From contig CAKSEM010000031.1 of assembly GCA_934446485.1 (NCBI GenBank), positions 1-10,787 on the forward strand: 10,787 nt of DNA. Direction: 5' to 3'. This document shows, piece after piece, positions 1 to 3,830 of this stretch (positions within the stretch are counted from its first letter, which is position 1; each line of letters opens with the position of its first letter). Source of the DNA: an uncultured Eubacteriales bacterium (GTDB lineage Bacteria; Bacillota; Clostridia; Oscillospirales; CAG-272). Both the position numbers and the translations under genes were made by a program. Under the pieces are notes generated by a model. That model saw only the letters and a list, made by a program, of their open reading frames with translations. It was not told where the DNA came from and made no database searches.

Positions 1-2
1 CC

Positions 3-365
3 GTCGCGTCGTTCCCCGTGACCTGCGCGGCGACCATCAGCACCGACCCGATCCACACGGTATATACCGTGCCGAGCGCCCCCGATAAGGACGTACTGTA
101 CGGCCTCTACATGGGCGGCGATGTTGCAAAGACCGTGATCAAAACCGAACGGCCCGAGCTTCCGTCGATACTCATCTACGGCGACAGCTTCACGAACCCC
201 GTTGAGTGTATCACGTATACCGGTTTTGACACGATGTACTCATATGATTTCCGCCACTATGACGATATGACCCTGTCCGAGATCATCAAAGAATATAAGC
301 CCGATGTGGTCGTGTGCATCCGTGACTACGAGTCCATGCTGAATTATAAGAGCAACGGCAGGTAA
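3..365 (+). CDS. C-terminal part of an SGNH/AlgX-like (DHHW-like) acetylation protein, 5' truncated
   Basis: The reading frame is open from the left edge of the window and ends at TAA (363-365), so only about 120 C-terminal residues are visible. The recognisable segment is ILIYGDSFTNPVEC, a GDSF-type nucleophile block as in SGNH hydrolase folds, followed about 20 residues on by SYDFRHYDDMTLSEII and then YKPDVVVCIRDYESML. This order (GDSF, then D-x-R-H-Y, then a KPDVVV strand) is what I know from the C-terminal half of AlgX/AlgJ-like and DHHW proteins of Clostridia. These often sit beside an MBOAT acyltransferase and are thought to help O-acetylate surface polysaccharide. The catalytic His/Asp region and any signal peptide or membrane anchor would lie upstream and are not visible. 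The gene is convergent with the ribosomal operon and has its own strong terminator 25 bases downstream. Family assignment is from motif memory; another SGNH-type protein is possible. Confidence 0.6.
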   Translation, partial: VASFPVTCAATISTDPIHTVYTVPSAPDKDVLYGLYMGGDVAKTVIKTERPELPSILIYGDSFTNPVECITYTGFDTMYSYDFRHYDDMTLSEIIKEYKPDVVVCIRDYESMLNYKSNGR

Positions 366-389
366 TGCCGTCCGATCAAGCCTGTATAA

Positions 390-428
390 AAAAACATGAC
401 CTCCGATTTGATCGGAGGTCATGTTTTT
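390..428. terminator. Strong, probably bidirectional hairpin terminator
   Basis: A perfect 13-bp stem (CATGACCTCCGAT at 395-407 against ATCGGAGGTCATG at 411-423) with a 3-base loop is flanked by A5 before and T5 after, which extend the pairing to 18 bp. It gives a U-tract on both strands. It lies 25 bases after the stop of the plus-strand gene and is most simply that gene's terminator. On the minus strand it could stop any read-through past the rplA terminator. Confidence 0.9.
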
Positions 429-430
429 CA

Positions 431-598
431 CCTTATTCGAATCATTTGTCCAATATATTCGTTAGGGGTAATTGTCATTTTGACAGGAGCCCATTATTTC
501 GGAAGGCTGCTGCCTGCAGTTCGCTTTGCTCGATGCTTGAAGCTAAAGCTTTTTGCGTGGTACCTCCGTCAGCAAAGCCGTTCCTTTCCGCATCCGAA
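431..598. other. Gene-free stretch between two convergent terminators
   Basis: I see no convincing gene in these roughly 170 bases. Short open frames exist on both strands but lack a ribosome binding site and a family signature. The first part is more AT-rich than the surroundings. It contains a small palindrome, TGTCATTTTGACA (473-485), and a short AAGC-TAAA-GCTT inverted repeat near 539-552. The stretch could be a spacer, the relic of a deleted gene, or part of a dispersed intergenic repeat; a single window cannot decide. Confidence 0.4.
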
Positions 599-634
599 TA
601 AAAAAGACCGCAGTTCAATGAACTGCGGTTCTTT
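599..634 (-). terminator. Intrinsic terminator of the rpmG-secE-nusG-rplK-rplA operon
   Basis: A 10-bp perfect stem (ACCGCAGTTC at 607-616 with GAACTGCGGT at 620-629, loop AAT) is followed on the minus strand by a U-rich run, the complement of the A-tract at 599-605. It lies about 35 bases after the rplA stop codon. A shorter T-run on the plus side (630-634) might give weak termination in the other direction. Its place directly after rplA shows that the operon ends there. Confidence 0.9.
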
Positions 635-665
635 CATTTGATTATTTCGGCTCTCTGTTCAAAAC

Positions 666-1358
666 TCAGCCGAGCTTTGCGCTGTTGACCTTAATGCCGG
701 GACCCATCGTAGCGGCGATAACGCAGCTCTTGATGTACTGTCCCTTTGCAGCAGCCGGCTTAGCCTTAATGATAGCGCCCATGATCGTCTCAAAGTTCTC
801 GCGGAGACGATCCGCACCGAAAGAAGACTTGCCGATCGGGCAGTGGATGATGTTGGTCTTGTCGAGACGGTACTCGATCTTACCTGCCTTAGCCTCATTT
901 ACAGCCTTGGCAACATCCATCGTAACCGTACCTGCCTTCGGGTTCGGCATGAGTCCCTTAGGACCGAGCACACGACCGAGACGACCGATCGAGCCCATCA
1001 TGTCGGGAGTTGCGATAACAACATCAAAGTCGAACCAGTTCTCCTTCGTGATCTTCTCGACGAGGTCGGTATCGCCTACATACTCAGCACCTGCCTCGCG
1101 CGCCTCATTTGCGTGATCGCCCTTTGCAAATACGAGGACGCGGACAGACTTACCGGTACCGTGCGGGAGCACGATTGCTCCGCGGACCTGCTGGTCTGCG
1201 TGACGCGAGTCAACACCGAGGCGGACATGGAGCTCAACGGTCTCGTCAAACTTAGCCTTCGAGGTCTGGCAGACGAGGCCGAAAGCCTCCTCCGGATCGT
1301 ACATCTTATTCTTCTCGATCAGCTTTACGCTGTCAACATACTTTTTGCTCTTGTTCAT
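666..1358 (-). CDS. rplA: 50S ribosomal protein L1
   Basis: The 230-residue product matches L1 over its whole length, at the usual size for the family. L1 binds the mobile L1 stalk of 23S rRNA, helps release deacylated tRNA from the E site, and in many bacteria represses translation of its own operon by binding the mRNA leader. Visible hallmarks are the N-terminal KYVDSVKLIEKNKMYDPEEA segment, the KFDETVELHVRLGVD block, and the family signature around residues 110-140 including IGRLGRVLGPKGLMPNPK. The C-terminal part, YIKSCVIAATMGPGIKVN, is also typical. The ATG is preceded by AAGGAGGAG at good spacing. It starts 14 bases after the rplK stop, so the Shine-Dalgarno lies directly behind the upstream stop codon and translational coupling is likely. 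It is the last gene of the operon. Confidence 0.98.
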   Translation of the reverse strand: MNKSKKYVDSVKLIEKNKMYDPEEAFGLVCQTSKAKFDETVELHVRLGVDSRHADQQVRGAIVLPHGTGKSVRVLVFAKGDHANEAREAGAEYVGDTDLVEKITKENWFDFDVVIATPDMMGSIGRLGRVLGPKGLMPNPKAGTVTMDVAKAVNEAKAGKIEYRLDKTNIIHCPIGKSSFGADRLRENFETIMGAIIKAKPAAAKGQYIKSCVIAATMGPGIKVNSAKLG

Positions 1359-1372
1359 CTGACCACTCCTCC

Positions 1373-1798
1373 TTAGTCCTCAACGGTGATGCCCATGGAG
1401 CGGGCAGTACCGGCGATCATGCTCATGGCAGCCTCGATCGAGCCTGCGTTAAGATCCTTCATCTTCGTCTCTGCGATCTGACGGACCTGCTCGCTCTTTA
1501 TGGAGGCTACCTTCGTCTTGTTCGGTGTCGGAGAAGCGCTCTCAATACCGCACGCCTTCTTTATGAGGACCGGTGCCGGCGGAGTCTTCGTGATGAATGA
1601 GAACGAGCGGTCAGCGTAAACCGTGATGACTACGGGGATGATGAGCCCGATATCATTCTTCGTTCTCTCGTTGAATTCCTTTGTAAAGTTCGGGATAGCA
1701 ACGCCGTACTGACCGAGCGCCGGACCTACCGGCGGCTGGGGAGTTGCTTTGCCCGCGGGGAGCTGAAGCTTAATATAGCCTATGATCTTCTTTGCCAT
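1373..1798 (-). CDS. rplK: 50S ribosomal protein L11
   Basis: The 141-residue product is a full-length L11. L11 binds the GTPase-associated region of 23S rRNA at the base of the L7/L12 stalk and takes part in factor binding and in stringent-response signalling through RelA-type enzymes. The N-terminal domain shows the proline-rich PAGKATPQPPVGPALGQYGV motif, and the C-terminal RNA-binding domain carries KTPPAPVLIKKACGIESAS and ends MIAGTARSMGITVED, all standard. The start ATG has a GGAGG ribosome binding site (complement of 1809-1813), which lies immediately downstream of the hairpin proposed as an L1 target. It is followed 14 bases later by rplA, so one leader probably controls both proteins. 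Confidence 0.98.
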   Translation of the reverse strand: MAKKIIGYIKLQLPAGKATPQPPVGPALGQYGVAIPNFTKEFNERTKNDIGLIIPVVITVYADRSFSFITKTPPAPVLIKKACGIESASPTPNKTKVASIKSEQVRQIAETKMKDLNAGSIEAAMSMIAGTARSMGITVED

Positions 1799-1808
1799 AG
1801 CAAAAATA

Positions 1809-1857
1809 CCTCCGTATGTGGTTTAGACGGGAGACTCAAAAATTTTCTCCCTCCCAC
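1809..1857 (-). promoter_or_regulatory. Probable L1-binding autoregulatory leader of rplK-rplA
   Basis: On the minus strand the leader reads GUGGGAGGGAG, then an AU-rich loop, then CUCCCGUCUAAACCAC. GUGG (1857-1854) pairs with CCAC (1821-1818), and GGGAG (1851-1847) pairs with CUCCC (1833-1829), leaving an asymmetric internal loop that includes GUCUAAA. The 23S rRNA L1 stalk has the same arrangement, with GGUGGGAGG on one side and GAAAUACCACC on the other, so this looks like a molecular mimic of the rRNA target. The rplK Shine-Dalgarno sits just 3' of the CCAC arm, where bound L1 could block ribosomes. The rRNA comparison is from memory; L1 binding is inferred. Confidence 0.7.
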
Positions 1858-1863
1858 GTTTCT

Positions 1864-1917
1864 GTGTGATTTACGGCTCACACGTGCCCCGATGCGCACA
1901 TCGCGGTGCGATACCGC
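1864..1917 (-). other. Short stem-loops in the nusG-rplK intergenic RNA
   Basis: Three small inverted repeats lie in the first part of the 157-base nusG-rplK gap: GTGTGA/TCACAC (1864-1869 with 1878-1883), CGATG/CATCG with a 4-base loop (1890-1894 with 1899-1903), and GCGGT/ACCGC (1903-1907 with 1913-1917). None is followed by a U-tract, so they do not look like a terminator. They may help fold the leader ahead of the L1-like hairpin or act as mRNA processing or stability elements. I see no good promoter in this gap. Confidence 0.4.
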
Positions 1918-1955
1918 CGCAGAACGGCAGACACGCTCGCCTTACAGTGCGCGGA

Positions 1956-2504
1956 TCACTTTCCGGATCTGCGGACGTACTTCGTCTCGAGCTTGACGGG
2001 CATATCGCGGCCCACGGTCGAAATAATAACCGTGACCTCGCCGCCGTCGGGAGATATCTCGTCGAGACGTCCCGTGTATCCGGCAAAAATTCCGTCGATG
2101 ATATCGACCTCGTCGCCGGGCGCTATCTTCAGCGTCTCCGACGTCTGTGCCTCTTCCTTGATTATAGCTTCAACCTCCTCGTCCGAAAGGGGTGTCGGCT
2201 TGGATCCGGGTCCGACGAAGCCCGTGACGCCGCGTATGTTGCGCACAACGTGCCACGTTTCGTCGCTCATGACCATTTTTATTAGAACGTACGACGGAAA
2301 TATCTTGTTTTCGACTTCCTTTTCCGTTCCTCCGTCAGACTCAACGATCGTCTCCGTAGGTATGCGTATCTCGGTTATGAGCTCACCCATACCGCGATTC
2401 TCAACGATCTTCTCAAGGTTCATCTTGACCTTGTTTTCGTATCCGGAGTAGGTGTGCGCCACGTACCAGCGCAGACCCTCGTTCATTTCATTGATATCGC
2501 TCAT
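1956..2504 (-). CDS. nusG: Transcription elongation and antitermination factor NusG
   Basis: The 182-residue protein has the two-domain NusG layout. The NGN domain (about residues 10-115) begins LRWYVAHTYSGYENKVKMNL and includes FPSYVLIKMVMSDETWHVVRN and VTGFVGPGSKP; it binds the clamp helices of RNA polymerase. The C-terminal KOW domain (about 125-180) includes GDEVDIIDGIFAGYTGRLDE and ends KLETKYVRRSGK; it contacts Rho or ribosomal protein S10. The chosen ATG has a GGCGGAG ribosome binding site 6 bases upstream. A second in-frame Met at residue 7 is possible but its Shine-Dalgarno would be worse placed. It begins 13 bases after the secE stop, consistent with the classic secE-nusG pair. Confidence 0.98.
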   Translation of the reverse strand: MSDINEMNEGLRWYVAHTYSGYENKVKMNLEKIVENRGMGELITEIRIPTETIVESDGGTEKEVENKIFPSYVLIKMVMSDETWHVVRNIRGVTGFVGPGSKPTPLSDEEVEAIIKEEAQTSETLKIAPGDEVDIIDGIFAGYTGRLDEISPDGGEVTVIISTVGRDMPVKLETKYVRRSGK

Positions 2505-2517
2505 ATCGGACTCCGCC

Positions 2518-2769
2518 TCAGAAGAGTCTGCTCAGACCGACGACGGCGCCGGACAGAAGATAGTCCGTAATACCGAGGACTACGCTCAGCACGACGACGC
2601 AGACGATCACGATTATCGTATTCTTCCGCACCGATGAAGCGCTTGCCCACGAAACCTTCTTTGCCTCTGACCGAAGCGATCTGAACCATCCGGCAATTCT
2701 CGAGAACACCGACGCCTTTGAAGCCTTCGACTTCTTTTCGGTATCGGGTCTGGTTTCTTTTTCAGCCAT
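2518..2769 (-). CDS. secE: Protein translocase subunit SecE
   Basis: This 83-residue protein is the small single-spanning SecE typical of Gram-positive bacteria. SecE clamps the two halves of SecY in the SecYEG channel. It has a charged, low-complexity N-terminus (about 20 residues), then the amphipathic segment FSRIAGWFRSLRSEAKKVSW with the conserved EAKKVSW motif, then one hydrophobic membrane helix (about residues 50-72, NTIIVIVCVVVLSVVLGITD). The usual Pro after the conserved Trp is Ala here (WASASS). The start has AGGAGA seven bases upstream. It lies between rpmG and nusG with short gaps on both sides. Confidence 0.95.
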   Translation of the reverse strand: MAEKETRPDTEKKSKASKASVFSRIAGWFRSLRSEAKKVSWASASSVRKNTIIVIVCVVVLSVVLGITDYLLSGAVVGLSRLF

Positions 2770-2789
2770 TTCTGTTCTCCTTTTCGAAA

Positions 2790-2939
2790 TTACTTCGTTT
2801 CCTTATGCAAGGTGTGCTTGCGGCAGAAACGGCAGTATTTGTTGAGTTCAAGTCTGTCCGGGTCGTTCTTCTTGTTCTTCATCGTGTCGTAGTTGCGCTG
2901 TTTGCACTCACTGCAGGCAAGAGTGATCTTTACTCTCAT
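2790..2939 (-). CDS. rpmG: 50S ribosomal protein L33, zinc-binding type
   Basis: The start MRVKITLACSEC gives a 49-residue protein, the normal L33 size. It keeps both CXXC pairs (Cys9/Cys12 and Cys36/Cys39), so it is the zinc-ribbon (C+) paralogue type rather than the zinc-independent form induced under zinc starvation in some bacteria. NYDTMKNKKNDPDRLELNKYCRFCRKHTLHKE is shared with Firmicute L33 in two blocks around residues 17-35 and 36-47. A strong AGGAGGT lies upstream of the ATG (complement of 2950-2956), with a somewhat long spacing of 10 bases. An in-frame upstream extension to 3140 is open but would cross the promoter, so it is not used. It is the first clear gene of the operon. Confidence 0.95.
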   Translation of the reverse strand: MRVKITLACSECKQRNYDTMKNKKNDPDRLELNKYCRFCRKHTLHKETK

Positions 2940-3004
2940 AATTTTCGGCACCTCCTGATAGATTTGGGACGCATCCCATGAATTTGCCGGTTTTGCACCG
3001 GCAC
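2936..3004 (-). CDS. Possible 22-codon leader ORF overlapping the rpmG start
   Basis: On the rpmG transcript a GTG at 3004-3002 is preceded by a strong GGGAGGU (complement of 3012-3018) at 7-base spacing. Reading from it gives a 22-residue basic peptide, MPVQNRQIHGMRPKSIRRCR followed by KL, if GTG is read as Met. It ends at a TGA that overlaps the rpmG ATG in an ATGA arrangement, the classic geometry for translational coupling. I recognise no family. The GTG and first codons lie inside a 7-bp GC-rich stem (2985-3003), which could hide the start. It may equally be a chance ORF in a structured leader. Confidence 0.3.
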   Translation of the reverse strand: MPVQNRQIHGMRPKSIRRCRKL

Positions 3005-3081
3005 TCTGTGTACCTCCCTCGCCGGACGAGCCGCAGCAGCGTGCGGCAAGAGGGTGCAAAAAAAGAACCCTCCCGCGAGGT
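2940..3081 (-). promoter_or_regulatory. Structured 5' leader of rpmG with competing stems
   Basis: About 140 nt of untranslated RNA separate the predicted transcription start (near 3081) from rpmG. Near its 5' end GAGGGU (3072-3067) can pair with ACCCUC (3055-3050), enclosing a U7 tract. The same CCCUC can instead pair with GAGGG (3020-3016) around an inner hairpin GCCGCA/UGCGGC (3047-3042 with 3035-3030). CCUC (3080-3077) with GAGG (3072-3069) is a third option. Further downstream are the stems UGCCGGU/ACCGGCA (3003-2997 with 2991-2985) and UGGGA/UCCCA (2978-2974 with 2969-2965). The pairs are directly visible; switching is an inference. I cannot assign it to a known leader family. Confidence 0.5.
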
Positions 3082-3087
3082 GAGTCA

Positions 3088-3116
3088 ATTATACCACGTC
3101 CGCCGCCGCCTGTCAA
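3088..3116 (-). promoter_or_regulatory. Consensus sigma-A promoter for the rpmG operon
   Basis: On the minus strand TTGACA (complement of 3111-3116) and TATAAT (complement of 3088-3093) are both perfect consensus hexamers separated by exactly 17 bases. The upstream flank is AT-rich (3121-3155), compatible with an UP element. The predicted transcription start is near 3081. No other promoter as good lies within the rpmG-rplA block. Confidence 0.92.
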
Positions 3117-3188
3117 GCACCAAACACTAATATATATCAAAATAATGTAAATTTCCCGTCGCCGATACCGGAAAATCGAAAAAAGCTA

Positions 3189-3217
3189 TTTACAACACGC
3201 CGCGTCTGTGCTATAAT
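3189..3217 (+). promoter_or_regulatory. Sigma-A promoter for rpsO-pnp
   Basis: TTTACA (3189-3194) and a perfect TATAAT (3212-3217) are separated by 17 bases, with A-rich sequence just upstream. The predicted start is near 3224, giving a leader of about 135 nt. It is divergent from the rpmG promoter, with about 70 bases between the two -35 boxes. Confidence 0.9.
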
Positions 3218-3223
3218 ATGCAG

Positions 3224-3358
3224 GACAATGCCGCTGACACGGTTCCCGGATACAAGCGTCGGGCGCCCGTGCAGCATCCGCTGCCGCCGCCACGGACGGT
3301 TCACCCCCGCCGGCTGCTGTGTCTCTATGGCTTTGAATTTCAAAATGAGGTGACACAC
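3224..3358 (+). promoter_or_regulatory. Structured rpsO leader, candidate S15 autoregulatory element
   Basis: The leader is long and GC-rich for a monocistronic ribosomal gene. One clear hairpin pairs CACGG (3238-3242) with CCGTG (3267-3271) and, inside it, CCCG (3245-3248) with CGGG (3260-3263). It is followed directly by a second helix, GCAGC (3271-3275) with GCTGC (3313-3317), around a C/G-rich interior. Adjacent helices in the rpsO leader recall the S15 leaders known from several bacterial groups, where S15 binds its own mRNA through a junction resembling its 16S site. I did not identify the specific S15 contact motif, so the assignment is tentative. The ribosome binding site is GAGGTG just before the start. 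Confidence 0.5.
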
Positions 3359-3625
3359 ATGATTACCAAGGAAGAAAAGCAGAAGATCATCGAAGAGTAC
3401 AAGACTCACGATAACGACACCGGCTCGCCGGAGGTTCAGATCGCGATCCTCACACATCGCATCAGCACCCTCACCGAGCATCTGAAGGTCAACAAGAAGG
3501 ACCACCACAGCCGCCGCGGTCTCCACAAGATGGTCGGTCAGCGCCGCAACCTTCTCGGATACCTCCAGAAGAACGACATTGAGCGTTACCGTTCTATCGT
3601 CGAGAGACTCGGACTCAGAAGATAA
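3359..3625 (+). CDS. rpsO: 30S ribosomal protein S15
   Basis: The 88-residue product is a full-length S15 (family length about 89). S15 binds the central-domain three-way junction of 16S rRNA early in 30S assembly. Diagnostic segments are the N-terminal helix ITKEEKQKIIEEYKTHDNDT, GSPEVQIAILTHRISTLTEH, the conserved DHHSRRGLHKMVGQRRNLLGYL block carrying the RNA contacts, and the C-terminal YRSIVERLGLRR. The start at 3359 has GAGGTG upstream; an in-frame extension back to 3218 would start inside the -10 box and is rejected. pnp follows on the same strand 205 bases on with no U-tract terminator between, the same rpsO-pnp order as in many bacteria. Confidence 0.98.
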   Translation: MITKEEKQKIIEEYKTHDNDTGSPEVQIAILTHRISTLTEHLKVNKKDHHSRRGLHKMVGQRRNLLGYLQKNDIERYRSIVERLGLRR

Positions 3626-3635
3626 CTCACAAGTT

Positions 3636-3682
3636 CCTCCGGGGCGCGCACCCTCCTATAACGGCGGGGCGCGCCCCGGAGG
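3636..3682 (+). other. 14-bp GC-rich stem-loop after rpsO
   Basis: CCTCCGGGGCGCGC (3636-3649) is a perfect inverted repeat with GCGCGCCCCGGAGG (3669-3682), with a 19-base loop. It begins 10 bases after the rpsO stop. There is no T-run after it, so it does not fit a standard intrinsic terminator. It more likely stabilises the rpsO 3' end after cleavage, slows polymerase, or acts as a processing structure ahead of pnp. Confidence 0.75.
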
Positions 3683-3690
3683 TGCCGCAT

Positions 3691-3706
3691 CTCCCGCCGT
3701 CGGGAG
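3691..3706 (+). other. Short stem-loop between rpsO and pnp
   Basis: CTCCCG (3691-3696) pairs with CGGGAG (3701-3706) around the loop CCGT. It is the second of three consecutive hairpins in the rpsO-pnp spacer and also lacks a U-tract. Confidence 0.6.
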
Positions 3707-3708
3707 TC

Positions 3709-3766
3709 AGCAGTTAAACAAGGGCACGGGCGACCGGAATCGCAGTCGCGCCGCTGTTTAAGTGCT
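3709..3766 (+). promoter_or_regulatory. Long stem-loop upstream of pnp, candidate RNase III processing site
   Basis: AGCAGTTAAACA (3709-3720) pairs with TGTTTAAGTGCT (3755-3766) over 12 positions with a single mismatch, and inside it GCGAC (3730-3734 region) pairs with GTCGC (near 3745-3749). The result is an extended duplex 64 bases upstream of the pnp start. In Escherichia coli the pnp leader forms a long stem cut by RNase III, after which PNPase represses its own synthesis. The position here is the same, but cleavage and autoregulation are inferred by analogy only. Confidence 0.5.
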
Positions 3767-3830
3767 GAACCGCGACGTGGGAGACATCTTCAAAGATCAT
3801 CGAAACCTAAAGAGAGAGGATAAGTGAAAG

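Noticed and set aside
540..575. T-box-like GTGGTACC near 558-566 on the plus strand
   Set aside because: It shares about ten of fourteen positions with the T-box consensus, but there is no matching stem I/specifier layout, no terminator/antiterminator partner, and no downstream gene on that strand.
1866..2451. Plus-strand open frames opposite nusG
   Set aside because: They have no ribosome binding site or recognisable protein, and nusG on the other strand is certain.
2770..3081. tRNA-Trp often found near rpmG-secE
   Set aside because: No cloverleaf, TTCGA-type T-loop or CCA end is visible; the hairpins in the rpmG leader do not make a tRNA.
2790..3140. 116-residue open frame extending rpmG upstream
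   Set aside because: The extension crosses the perfect promoter and lacks a ribosome site; MRVKITLACSEC is the normal L33 N-terminus with AGGAGGT upstream.
3218..3358. N-terminal extension of rpsO
   Set aside because: It would start at the -10 box, ahead of the predicted transcription start; S15 normally begins at the chosen Met with GAGGTG before it.
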